Assembly: GCA_036172665.1 (NCBI GenBank)
Contig: CM069873.1
Span: forward strand, 44,548,001-44,612,000
Source of the DNA: Prosopocoilus inquinatus
Lineage: Eukaryota > Arthropoda > Insecta > Coleoptera > Lucanidae
Reading direction: 5' to 3'
Length of the DNA: 64,000 nucleotides
Part shown: one piece after another, positions 54,018-64,000 of the stretch
Numbering within the stretch: position 1 is the stretch's first letter
Layout: each line of letters begins with the position of its first letter
The notes under the pieces: generated by a model
What the model was told of the DNA's origin: nothing
The model's input: the letters and a program-made list of their open reading frames with translations, nothing else
Databases searched by the model: none
Program-made: the position numbers and the translations under genes

Positions 54018-54185
54018 CTATCTGAAGTGGTAACACAGTTGATCACATGACAAACTCTTCTTGTAATACGGTCAAAGAGGCTCCAGTATCCACTAGCGTT
54101 GTAGCTGTGTAACCAAATACTTTCGGTAGGATTATACATTTATTTCCTTCCTCTTCGACCGTATATGCGTGTGGGAGCGTAATTT
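54018..54185 (-). pseudogene. Gypsy-3 protease, N-terminal half
   Basis: Minus-strand frame with the retropepsin active site TLVDTGASLTVLQEEF (about 54060-54100), preceded by a long strand-rich stretch. A TGA follows EEFVM at about 54050. The other half (GLLGRDFL) lies on the far side of the BEL element at 48005-48030, which places the insertion inside the protease. Starts directly after the gag stop region, as in elements with gag and pol in different frames. Confidence 0.8.
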
Positions 54186-55600
54186 TTAATTTCTTCGGTA
54201 AGGTCCTTTGACTTCGGGGTTCTGCAAAGGACCTCTGTAGTTTAAAGACTTCGTATTATTAGTCTGGCTCCCTACTCTTGACATCCCCGGTTGTTTAACC
54301 GATACTTTACATTCGGATGCATTATGTCCTATCTTTGAATACCTGAAACATTTCACTTGTTTCTTAAAATTCCTTTGGTGTTGCTGGTCGTTCCTCGGGT
54401 AACCGTCAGATCTTTTCTCACGAAAGTTCCGTGTTTGATTTTCCCCATATTTCCTTGGATATGTTCTGGAATACTGCGGGGCCGAAATTCTTCCGTTTAT
54501 CCTCGGATAAGTTCTAGGATTTTTCGGGGATGGATTTCCTTCGTTTGTTCTCGGGTATCCTTTCTGGTACTTAGTACCGGATTGATGATTTAGAGGGAAA
54601 CTGTCTTTACTCGTCATGACCTGAGCGTAGTCCCTTGCGAATATTACTTCCCTGGGTCTTTCGTTTTGTGTTTCGGCGAAATTTTTCCTTTTTCAGTAGG
54701 AAATCTATTGTTCCCATGTTCTGGTAGCCGGTTGGTTTCTTGGCCCAACGAGTGTTCTCGTGGTATTGAGGTAGATAGTTCCTTTGAGGGCTTCGAATCT
54801 CCTCGTAACCGTACTCTTCTTCATCATCTTCTTCCGAGAGGTTCATGTTCCGATTTGTGACGTAGAGGTTGTTCAATCCGTTCATCTGCTTTAACATTCT
54901 CCCACTCGTCTCCACTTGTTGGGCAAGTTCGATCACTTCTTCAAATGACTGACGAGGATTCCGGTTCAGATACAGGATGATCATCTTCAGTAATTCCGGG
55001 TCCAATCCTCTTTTGAATTGTTCAGATAGGTCTCGCTGATGTCTTTTTATCATGGCGTCTCGTTCAGCTGGTTGATTTGACTCCACCAGGGCCAGGTTTT
55101 CCTCTAGAAGTTTCTTGCCTGCTCTTTTTACTCTGATGGAAAAAATCTTCAACCCTTTCTCGAGCGGCTTGCGTGCATCGTTGGAGTTTCAGATAAGCTT
55201 CGCCTGGTAAAACCTTCTTTTCGTATCGTTTTATCAGGGCGGCTTTAAAATCGGCGTATGTCACATTCGATGATAATAAATGTGATTCCAATTCCAAGTA
55301 TTGGAAAGCTTCTCCCTTCAGCTGATATCTTGCGACAGCTAAGGTTTGTTGCTCCGTCCACGCATCTATGTCCGCTCGTTGACGTAATTTCAGGAAAAAT
55401 TCTTTTATATTTTCACCAGGTTTTCCAGAAAATTCGGGGAGGCCAACAAGGGTTTGCCCAATCGTTCGTAGACTTGCTAAATTCATAGCTGGTGGTTGTG
55501 CATTGTTAACTTCATCCACGGGGAGGACGTTTGCTCCTAAAGTATTATCATTTGCGTCCACAAAATCGTATTGTACTTCTGCCATTTTTAAATAACTCAC
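54186..55600 (-). pseudogene. Gypsy-3 gag
   Basis: Three overlapping frames: 55064-55600 (capsid N-terminus: LVGLPEFSGKPGENIKEFF, LKGEAFQYLE, FKAALIKRYEKK), 54607-55152 (capsid C-terminus: DLSEQFKRGLDPELLKMI, FEEVIELAQQVE) and 54186-54617 (Arg/Tyr/Pro-rich repeats of YPR and a zinc knuckle). The knuckle reads CFRYSKIGHNASEC: the second Cys is replaced by Tyr, so this copy would not bind zinc normally. Frameshifts near 55140 and 54610. Likely start MAEVQYDF near 55583. Gag would build the particle. Confidence 0.85.
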
Positions 55601-56846
55601 TCTTTATTAAAAATAAAATAAAACTGATTTTCCAGGTTCACTGTGAACCATTATTTCACTAAACTCACTAATTTCACGTTTATTTTATAAGTTTAGCTTA
55701 AATTAGCCCTTTAATTGAAGATAAATTTTTTAATGAAAATAAAAACAACAGGAAACAAATTTTTGATACGTAATTCTAAGAAAAATGAAAACAAACTGTA
55801 TGAGAGAGAACAACAAAAGAATTTAATTGACTTTATGAGTACCCCTGTATATAACATTTAGTAAATGAAAAAAAAAAATAATTAATTAATTAAAAAAAAA
55901 CAAGGCGAGAAGGCGATCTTCCGTCAGCGAAAACAATTCAATCCTGCACACGAAAAGTTCAAAGTTCGCAATAAATAATAATACAACGTTGTGGTTTGAT
56001 TTATTTGTATGGCGTTGGCGTACAGTTATAAAAAATAACGTTAAAGGAGACTGTACTTTATGAATTAATCAAGTTATGTTATTAAATTAAAAAAAAAATT
56101 ATTAAGGTGAAGTTAAAAAAAAATGTTTACAAGAAAAAAAATGATTGGAAAATAACGAGTGTTCAATTAAAAAAACTGTCTAGACAGCCGTGAATTTATT
56201 CTGAACGTCTCGCGTAGAGTTCTTCATACGATTAGCGTGAAGCGTCACTTGCATTTCTAACCTCACTTTAACTCAAAGAAGACATTTCAAAAAGAAACGT
56301 TTATTACCGAATATTTATATTAAGTATAAATGTCAGGAAAAAAAATGCAGGAGCAGCTTTCGAGTTTTGTTGGTTAGGTTAACCGTCAACTTGTTAAAGT
56401 TAAAATTCAAATAATGTTAATCACGACATGCGTTCCCAACAACAAAAGCCTGCTACAGCCTACTTGACCGTTTTTTTTTATTGAACACTCGTTACTTTAT
56501 GTGTATAAAAAAATTATTTAAATTGACGAAAAACAATTTGAATTTCGAATTTACTTTTAATCTAATTCCTATTATACGTCGTTGGTTTGTACGCCACTTA
56601 TATGCGACGCCTGCTGCATATGAGCGTCGGTCGGATTCCCGTGCGTTCCGTCCGCCGTCGCGACGTTAGGCAGCTACCAAGATGGCGCTGTCTGAATCGT
56701 ACTGCGTACGTCTGCGATCGCACGTTACTCTCCGCGATTACGCGTTTGCCTTCCGCTATAGGGGTTTCTGAAAACAATTATTATGACGAGGGATTATTTA
56801 GTTTTTACCGTAGTTTATTTAACACACTACCTGGAAAAGAAACACA
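55601..56846 (-). other. Gypsy-3 leader, inner part
   Basis: Non-coding, AT-rich, with a GC-rich island at 56600-56760 that includes CAAGATGGCGC (a YY1/Pho-like site) . A MITE is inserted at 56153-56494 and the MULE at 56855. With 59886-59990 it makes up the region between primer site and gag, over 1 kb, long for a Gypsy leader. Confidence 0.55.
56153..56494. mobile_element. 342-bp mariner-like MITE
   Basis: TAACGAGTGTTCAATTAAAAA at the left and TTTTTATTGAACACTCGTTA at the right; the outer TA on each side is the likely target duplication. Non-coding. Confidence 0.8.
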
Positions 56847-57072
56847 CAAAATACCGGAGAGTCCGAGTAGCGTCCCAAAAATTTTCGTCTCAAAATGACA
56901 TATCCGAGTAGCGTCCGGACCCATGTCTGAGTAGCGTCCGGCATGTTATCCTTGTTAATTCTAAGGGAGGATTACATTTAAAAAGGGTTAAATAAATATG
57001 CAGAAAATAACTGCCAGTAGGTATTATTATATTTATTCACTTTAAAATACTACAAGATACAATATTTTTCTA

Positions 57073-59580
57073 CATTTTAAAATAACTTCCAACTAGCTTC
57101 ACAAATTCAAAATTTTTAAATTCTCCAGCTTTTAATTTCGAAATGTTTTCGTTTAAAAACGTTTGATTTTTTATTACTTGAGAAGCATAAATTTTTTTCT
57201 CGCATTGTTGAACACAATTTTTACATATGTAATACATTGACAATTAATTAGAACATTAATGAATTGAAATATACCGGGTGTCCCGCGCCATGTGCTCACC
57301 CCTCTAGAATCTTTATTTATTAATCGATTAACCTGAATCTTGGAGACAATAAACTAAACAAAAAATGGAATTTTCCGACATACTGATAGTCGTCATAGGA
57401 CTTCCGGCTTCGCCGGAAGTGATATCAACTTTCTTATTTTAAATGGAACACCCTATATATTTTTACATATTTAAAATCTACGGATCATTACGAGTCCGAA
57501 TACGTATCAATTGTTAATTTTGGTTTCCATGACAACGAAAAAAAACTTTTTTATTTTTCAATCTAGAAAGCTATAAATCGCATTTTTTCGATCTAATGCG
57601 ATCAAGTGTTTCGAAAAAATCACTCCTTTGATGGTATTTTGATTTTTAATATTTTTACAGTATTTGAAATTTTCATTAGCTCTTAACTCACTTTTTTCGA
57701 TAGAACCTCATATGTTTCTTAGCTTAGTTCAACTCAACATTTTTTTCTGAATACGCTGATACCAAATACGTCATATTTTCTTTGAAAATAATTTAAAATA
57801 GAGCATGTCTTATTGAAATTTTACACTCCCTTTATTTCAAATGACTCTCAAAGAAAATATGACGTATTTGGTATCAGTGTACTCAGAAAAAAATGTTCTG
57901 TTGAACTAAGCTAAGAAACACATTAGGTTCTATCGAAAAAAATGAGTTAAGAACTAATAAAAATTTCAAATACTGAAAAATGTTAAAAATCAAAATACTA
58001 TCAAAGGAGTGATTTTTTCGAAACACTGATCCCATTAGATCGAAAAAATGCGATTTATAGCTTTCTAGGTTGAAAAATAAAAAAGTTCTTTTTTCGTTGT
58101 TATGGAAACCAAAATTAACAATTGATACGTATTCGGACTCGTAATGATCCGTAGATTTCAAATATGTAAAAGTATATAGGGTGTTCCATTTAAAATAAGA
58201 AAGTTGATATCACTTCCGGCGAAACCGCAAGTCCTATGACGACTATCACTATGTCAGAAAATTCCATTTTTTGTTTAGTTTATTGTCTCCAAAATTCAGG
58301 TTAATCGATTAATAAATAAAGATTCTTGATGGGTGAGCACATGGCGCGGGACACCCGGTATTTGGGTGAGCATGGTAAAACAATGAATTGAAATGAGAAT
58401 GAAAGCTTTCACAAGCGTTCGTTGTTATTTTGTAGCTGCTGGAATTTTCAGCCCATAAATGCGGTGGGAATCGAGATGATTCTGATACGTAGTTGTCCAC
58501 CAAATAATCACAAAATTGAGTTATTTTTGGGTTATCTGGTTGAACAGCAGCAAAATCAATGGCGAAACAGTCGCCAACAGTTTCTGGGTCCAGAAAGGGT
58601 AAACCGAAGCAATATCGCAAAGATTTCCCCTCTTCCGAATCTTTATTTTTGTAAAAACTTGTTAGACCAAGTTTTTGTATTTTTCTCCACCTAAAATTTT
58701 ATATATATGATTAAATATTAATCCCAACGTTTCTGAAATAATAAATTACTTACCATGAGTGGCCCAAGTGAAATCTGTAGCCTGATAATAAAACTTCACT
58801 CCAAACTTCTTTCACAGCTTCGTGGATTGCTTCCTCAAAATCTGCTACCACTTTATGCGGTGCAAATGTTACTCCAAGCTTCTGTGTTTCTTGATTTATG
58901 TATTCAAATGCAATTTTATAAACAGACTTACATTTACTTGACAATAAGAAAAATACTAACGGAATATAATGATCATTTTTTAACCCGTGAATTGTAAATA
59001 ATTGAGTATAAAATTTTGAAGAATAATTAAAAGTTCCGTCTACATATATAGTTTTCATGCTACATAAACATTCTAGATTTGTCTTGCAGGAAAACATAAC
59101 TATATGATTTTTGCTATCATTTACTAGTAAAAAATTTTCTTGGCGATTTGTTTCGGCAACATAAGAACCGAGTACGTCGTGCACTTCTTTCTGATTTGTT
59201 GGGAGCTTGGGTAGAACACTTCTTCTTTTGTAATGAATGTTCTTCCTTATACGACGAATATCATGCTGGGTCAGTGTCTCCGAATCTCCTGCTCTTAATT
59301 CTTTATGAATTATCTTCAAAGGTTTTTCATTCAAGTCTTCGGTCGCCTTTCTCTTCACGGAATTGTTAAAAATATTCCTGTTTAAGATTTTCTCATCCAG
59401 TGCGCCATGATTGTGTTTATCATTTGTTTCCAACAAAATTCTTGTTTCGCTGTAAATTTTCAAATAAGCGGGGCATCTTCTACTTGAAGCTGTTGAACAT
59501 GACCAACGACGCACTCCACTCGCTAAATCTTTATGAAACCGATATGTAAAACCGTTCAGTAGTACCAGTTCTTTTCATTC
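57073..59580 (-). pseudogene. MULE transposase with FLYWCH finger (split by a foldback element)
   Basis: From about 59580: FLYWCH finger (FTYRFHKDLASGVRRWSCS, RRCPAYLKI, HNHG). Then the MULE catalytic domain: first Asp in VDGTFNYSSKFY (59030), second in KVVADFEEA (58850), HxH in FHLGHSW (58755), Glu in NACESFHSHFN (58415). A frameshift lies near 58620-58750. The frame reaches HPN at 58366, where the foldback element is inserted; removing that and one TA lets the frame continue as IFQFINVL to a Lys-rich C-terminus ending near 57073. It would cut at the MULE ends in the nucleus. Confidence 0.82.
57274..58358. mobile_element. 1085-bp foldback element inserted in the MULE transposase
   Basis: Arms of about 500 bp (57274-57780 and 57850-58358) are nearly perfect inverted repeats. 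They begin CCGGGTGTCCCGCGCCATG and end with the inverse. TA on each side (57272-57273, 58359-58360). Within each arm a second end-like motif AGGGTGTTCCATTTAAAATA is present, so one foldback may contain another. Mariner-type MITE by ends and TA target. Confidence 0.85.
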
Positions 59581-59885
59581 ATTCATTCATGATACAGACA
59601 CACTTAGAAAAACAAGGTTCACGAAAAGGGCGACAAAACAATACTAATATAATTTTAGTTCATTTAATAATATTTTGCAAACGATTTATTTTGAAGGGAT
59701 AGAAGGGGATGGTTTCTGCCCAATCACTGATTGGTTTAGGGATAAGTATTATTTCAGGATAGCATCATTCCAGTAATCAGCGATAAAAAGGATTATCTAC
59801 ACCGGACGCTACTCAGTCATGTATATTTTTGGTCTCCGGATTAAATCAGGTAATCGGGACGCTACTCCGACCTGCCCCAAAATAC

Positions 59886-60011
59886 TCGTACTCATTCTAG
59901 GTCAATTTGAATGAATTTCGAACGGAAAACAAAAAAAAATTACAAATTACTTTTAATTAACAGCCAACATTTTATAAGCAAATAATTAATCCCACACCGC
60001 TGGCACCATTT
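59886..60011 (-). other. Gypsy-3 outer leader and primer-binding site
   Basis: In element orientation the 5' LTR ends ..CGCCTACA, then 3 bases, then TGGTGCCAGCGGTGTGGG, a tRNA 3'-end complement starting with TGG. I cannot name the tRNA with confidence. Confidence 0.7.
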
Positions 60012-60953
60012 TGTAGGCGAGGCCTTTCTGGGTAAAGAAGCCGAGTTATATTAAATGAGGGATTAAATTTTTAATACAAAAATTAAAAGAAAATTTCTAT
60101 TAATGATTATTACGCTGCCACCACCGATGCATTCATTAATGGCCCACGGAGCATCGGGCCCAAAAATAAAGAATATAATAATATTAATTAAAGAAATTGA
60201 ATTTTTTAGCGGAAGCGTTAGTTCTTGACTCTAGAACTGTACGAGTTTTATATACAATTTTAATTAAAATAAAAAAAAGAAATGATTAACTGATTACGAC
60301 ACCAAAATGAAATAAAAGTCCCTTGAAGGTGTGAAAAAGTAATATATTCGACACCATAAATTTACAATTAAAAACAAGACAAATAATAGTTAAAATATAA
60401 AGGAAAAATGTTGGAACAATTTTGAGGATTTTCCTCCAAACCAAATGGTACAAATTAACACTGAACAAATATCATTTTCCTACCTGTTAAGCAGGGAGAC
60501 GCTGCAATAGAGAACCCTTTTCTTTTATTTTCCGGAACGTTGATTGACAGGGGCTCGGTCTCCTTTGGGGGCTTCTACCACCTCACTTTTCACCCACCAA
60601 AACTCTTAACTTTTCGAAGATACATTTACATTAACAATTTTGACGAAAACCACGTCTGACTTTTAGGGCCGAAGGACGGCTGTCTTAAGCAGTAATTACC
60701 TTCCTTCTTTAGGTTTGTTTTAAGAACTCCTCCGCGTTTCACACGCTCAATCACGCGGATTTTCTCATGCCAGTCAGCTAAATAAACCGTTATCTAGAAA
60801 GGATGTTATGACTGCATGCTCACTTGGAGTTTGATAAAATTTTGAATCTGCTACTCAAATTTCTTTATGCAAAAAGATTAAAAAAAAAGAATACGCTATA
60901 TAATATGATACTCGAAGGAAAATAATTCATGCTAGAAATTTCGCCTGTTTACA
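60012..60953 (-). repeat. Gypsy-3 5' LTR, 942 bp
   Basis: Same orientation, ends and body as 39792-40784, with scattered substitutions and a ~45-bp deletion. Followed on the right by the AGAA target duplication. Confidence 0.88.
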
Positions 60954-61073
60954 AGAATAACAATAATAATGAATTGAAAATCTTCAAATAAGCAATTGCA
61001 TATTGTATTATATGCACGTGCCCTATTAAAAGTGATGGAAATAATATACTTTACCCTTGGTAAATTATTCACT

Positions 61074-61134
61074 ATTCTAATATTCTTCGAAATTTTCAAC
61101 TACTTTGGTTGAAAATTTCGAAGAATATTAGAAT
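61074..61134. repeat. Perfect 27-bp-stem hairpin
   Basis: ATTCTAATATTCTTCGAAATTT.. (61074-61100), 7-base loop, then the exact inverse (61108-61134). Confidence 0.9.
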
Positions 61135-61297
61135 GGTGAGACAACGGCACAAATGTAAAATTGCTAATGACATTACCTGACTGTTCCCCATTTAACCCAA
61201 GCGGCGCCAATGTAACAGTGGCGCAAGTGTCCCGACACCGGAAAACCGTATCGATAACTAGAAAATATTATTTTAGAGACGAACTTAATTACTAAGG

Positions 61298-61424
61298 GCC
61301 TATTGCATAATGAAATACAAGCTAATAATATTAGTATTGTAACTCGTAAGTTGTATAGTTATGTTATACAACTTACGAGTTACAATGCTAATATTATTAG
61401 TTTGCATTTTATTATGCAATAGGC
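61298..61424. mobile_element. 127-bp foldback MITE
   Basis: GCCTATTGCATAATGAAAT at the left and ATTTTATTATGCAATAGGC at the right; the stem runs almost to the centre through CTAATAATATTAG and CTCGTAAGTTGTATA. Non-coding. Confidence 0.8.
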
Positions 61425-64000
61425 ATCTGAACGCGATGCAGTGATAAAAATCTGACATTCTTGCAAAATGTAACCATAAGTGTCACAAAACGGTGTTAAT
61501 TGTATTTAAAAGTTAATGGCCAAGCATTCTGAGCATTCCTTATAACTTTCTTTTGTTTTATTTTTGTTTTGTAAATAAAAGCTACTTTTACTTTTCCTCG
61601 CCTGCTTGATTTAAAATAAAAATATGAATTTTTATTTAGATTTGGTTTATGTATACAGTTAAGACGAGAAAAGAAAATGCTATTTAATTTATAAAAATCC
61701 AATATGGCGTCATTTAAAATAAGAAAGTTTCTATCAATATCCTGAAAGCCGCCATTTTGTAGCCTTTTTTCATATTTCTTATAATTATTAAGAAGTTATT
61801 AGACATTAAAGAAAATAACGATTTTCAGTTTTTCTGCGATTTTGCTGTTGCTGCCATTTGAAATTTTCAGTTTCTCTACGGCATCTGAATCTGCATATAA
61901 AACTGCAAAACATTTCTATTCCCATTTAACCAAATCTCTGTGTTGTGTCGAATTTTGTGAAGATTTGTTAAATATCTACATACAGGAAAAGTAAGATTAA
62001 GATTTTCAAATATGGCAAAAATTATTATAAAGAATAAAATTTTCTGAGAAATCTGTTATAAAATTTTTTTCCTCTTGTATCACGAAATATTAATTTTATT
62101 ATACGGCATACTGGTGCCCATTTTTCGAGTTTAAGCATGGTCATTTCAATTATCTTAAGAGGCACGAGGTTTACGAGGTTGGCTAAATTAAAAAGAATAG
62201 TGCCGTATTTTCATATTAGTTTTCATTTTGAAGACGTTGAGAAAAAAAATATTGCTTTATTTTCATTTTTATTTTTTAAAAATTTTCTAGAATATTTTTT
62301 TTTAGTAAGTTGCCTACAAAATTAAAACTAGAGATTTTGTCAAGCGCGCCTAATGCTTACATTCACTTATATTAGCGCTCTCTTTTCCTGTGTTACATTT
62401 TTATTATTTATTAATAAATCTACTCAACATTAAAAACTGCTTGCTGATCATTACCCCTCCTGCCAGGCCCTAGCTACGGTGCTGGTCGACCGCAATTTTT
62501 GTTAAAAATTCCTGTAAAGAAGAAGTAAATAATGTCGATTTCGTGACAGGTTTACTGATATATTTGGTGATTTTGATTAAAAATAATTAAATCAGTTGAT
62601 TCCATCATTTTATGGCAAAATAAAAATTAGCCAATTATGACAAATAACATAATATAATACAGAAGTAGGCGAAAGCGCATTGGAAACCGCAATCTTAATT
62701 TTTTATTGTTTTGAAAAATTCAGACCCGATTCAGACAGACTGACAGGCGCTCAGAATACTCAGAATATGAATGCCTTCTTCTTGATCACAAGAGAAGTGT
62801 AATAGCACTAATCTTGGCATCTACTGAAGATGGTAGCATAGCTGCCGAAATACGTATTTAGTTCTTAAACAAACTTTTTGTGGTTAGGAGGTTAAATCCA
62901 TTTTCGGTAACTAAAGTTTGAGAAATGGGCCAAAAATGTACTTTCGACGGTGTCTTCCCCGAAAAGTCGAACAGTGCCGTTTTAGTCCCTGAAGATTGTC
63001 AAATCTCTCTCTTGTCGTTGTCTTTCTCCTTACGAAGACGTTCTCCTTGGACTTCTTGGAGAAGGTAAAGAGTGAACTTAAAATTAATAAATAAAAGAGT
63101 TTGATAAATTTAACGAGTCTATTAAAAATAAAAAAAATGAAAAAAAAAAAACAAAATTAAAACGACAAAAACAAAAAAAAAACAGATTGACATGTAGAAC
63201 ACTAAAAACACTAAAAACAAAAATAACATAAATAACAAAAAGTGGGAGAGGGACAAGGATTGCACTTTCGATTGCAGTAATTAGTTTTCAAGCGGTTTGT
63301 TAGCTTACCAAACTGAATCGAAAGGTCTTCTCGTAATCCAAAACAAAACTTAAGAAAATACAATTATTTAATATAAAGCAAAATAATGACACTCAGTTCG
63401 GACGGTTTTAAGTACTCGCTACATGGGGAAAGCTTTTGCCTTCCGTACGCGAATTTCAAACTTGGGGAAAATTTACCGACTGAAGTTCAAATTAAATTCG
63501 CCTGGTACGAGGAAAAAGCACGAGCTTTTCTGAAGCTGAAAGAACGTCCGCGGATTAACTAACTGCAAAATCAAATGTGAATGTTTTTTTATGAATTATC
63601 TCGCGACTTCCTCTCCGCATTCCTGGGTCGAGTTTCTACTCTAAATGCTTTCAAAACTAGATGGCGTAACTATGTCATTTTGCCTTATTTTTTTCTAAAC
63701 TTCCCACGCTCTCAGACCTGGGCCGAGAAAGCTGATTCGACAGTACGTGCTAGCTTAAACTTAAAATGAAACTTTAGGATTTATAAAATATCGTATAGCA
63801 TTGAATACACAAAGGTAAGCAATAATATTATTTTTCCCGTGAAAACCAACTGTCGAAGCAGATCTCACAGTTCTTAACGTCTACATGATACAGGAAAGAA
63901 ATTGAATATTTTTTACATTATACAGGTTGAAGTTTTCGGATTCTTACAAATTAAACATTACAAATAAAAAATTTAGTTCATGAAAACTCCATTAACACAG
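61425..64000. other. AT-rich DNA without recognised genes
   Basis: Only short ORFs with no recognisable motif. A-rich run at 63120-63180. Nothing else supported. Confidence 0.4.

Larger units (their letters stand above)
56855..59877 (-). mobile_element. MULE (Mutator-like) DNA transposon in the Gypsy-3 leader
   Basis: Imperfect 22-bp ends CGGAGAGTCCGAGTAGCGTCCC and, inverted, GGGCAGGTCGGAGTAGCGTCCC. Target duplication CAAAATAC at 56847-56854 and 59878-59885. The 11-mer GAGTAGCGTCC occurs at 56865, 56906 and 56929 and inverted at 59804 and 59857, probably transposase binding sites. The transposase gene is on the minus strand. A foldback element (57274-58358) interrupts it. Small for a MULE once the guest is removed (about 1.9 kb). 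Confidence 0.88.
39792..60953 (-). mobile_element. Gypsy-3: giant Ty3/Gypsy retrotransposon with macro and KH domains
   Basis: Minus strand. 5' LTR 60012-60953, primer site 59991-60008 (reads TGGTGCCAGCGGTGTGGG), long leader, gag (55600-54186), protease (split by the BEL insertion), a macro-domain segment, RT/RNase H, a remnant of integrase, KH-domain ORF, polypurine tract AAGGGTGAAGGGA (40785-40797) and 3' LTR 39792-40784. AGAA flanks both ends (39788-39791, 60954-60957). Guests: BEL/Pao 48091-54017, MULE 56855-59877, MITEs 56153-56494 and 43520-44281. Without them the element is about 11 kb, and the integrase core is deleted, so the original was longer. The LTRs differ by several substitutions and a ~45-bp deletion, and the ORFs carry frameshifts, so it is an old copy. 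Confidence 0.88.

Noticed and set aside
56590..56760. CpG-rich host promoter with a YY1-like site
   Set aside because: It lies within the leader of Gypsy-3 between gag and the MULE insertion, so it is more simply part of the retroelement.
62810..62870. 3' end of a Penelope- or RTE-type element (CTGAAGATGGTAGCATAGCTGCCGA resembles motifs seen there)
   Set aside because: No reverse transcriptase coding sequence nearby and the motif is too short to support a call.

Overview
The window looks like nuclear DNA of an insect: AT-rich, no operons, and almost wholly made of transposable elements (TEs) inserted into one another. I cannot tell the insect order from the sequence. I see no tRNA, rRNA or CRISPR. 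The only host-gene signal is one probable first exon (35902-36053) with a signal peptide and a cysteine pattern like the single IGF-binding-domain secreted proteins.

Layout. (1) 1-2142: the 3' half of a Ty3/Gypsy pol on the minus strand (Gypsy-1), abutting the 3' end of another LTR retroelement on the plus strand that encodes a truncated macro domain plus a CCCH zinc finger before its polypurine tract and LTR. (2) 2143-4247: dispersed repeats and two MITEs. (3) 3562-19190: Gypsy-2, whose gag is split by a 312-bp tandem array (R312), a broken LINE (LINE-1) and an 8.1-kb CMC/EnSpm-like DNA transposon. The gag reading frame rejoins in frame when that transposon and one TA are removed. (4) 19190-31700: a large inverted duplication of a dead Maverick/virus-like protein-primed DNA polymerase B region, with an intact LINE (LINE-2) inserted in one arm only and a dUTPase relic beyond the other. 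(5) 31700-39660: minisatellite, R312/R39 repeats, a MITE and the host exon. (6) 39792-60953: Gypsy-3, a nearly complete giant Gypsy element on the minus strand with ~1-kb LTRs and an AGAA target duplication. Nested in it are an intact 5.9-kb BEL/Pao element with apparently identical LTRs (TSD CTATC), a MULE DNA transposon (TSD CAAAATAC) itself split by a 1085-bp foldback element, and other MITEs. (7) 60954-64000: hairpin MITEs and non-coding sequence.

The most unusual content is Gypsy-3. Between its protease and reverse transcriptase it carries a macro domain resembling the ADP-ribosyl-glutamate hydrolase TARG1/OARD1, with both known catalytic residues kept. Downstream of pol, in the place where an env would sit, it carries a KH RNA-binding domain ORF. 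The unrelated-looking fragment at 1545-1828 also carries the C-terminal half of the same macro family next to its 3' LTR. So two retroelements in one window use the same ADP-ribose-binding module in different gene positions. This suggests LTR elements that counter or exploit host ADP-ribosylation.

The nesting gives a relative order of events. Gypsy-3 is older than its BEL, MULE and MITE guests. The foldback element is younger than the MULE. The polymerase-B palindrome formed after that locus had died, and LINE-2 is younger than the palindrome. The BEL element (one open 1729-codon frame, matching LTRs) is the youngest and the only one that looks potentially active, with LINE-2 next.
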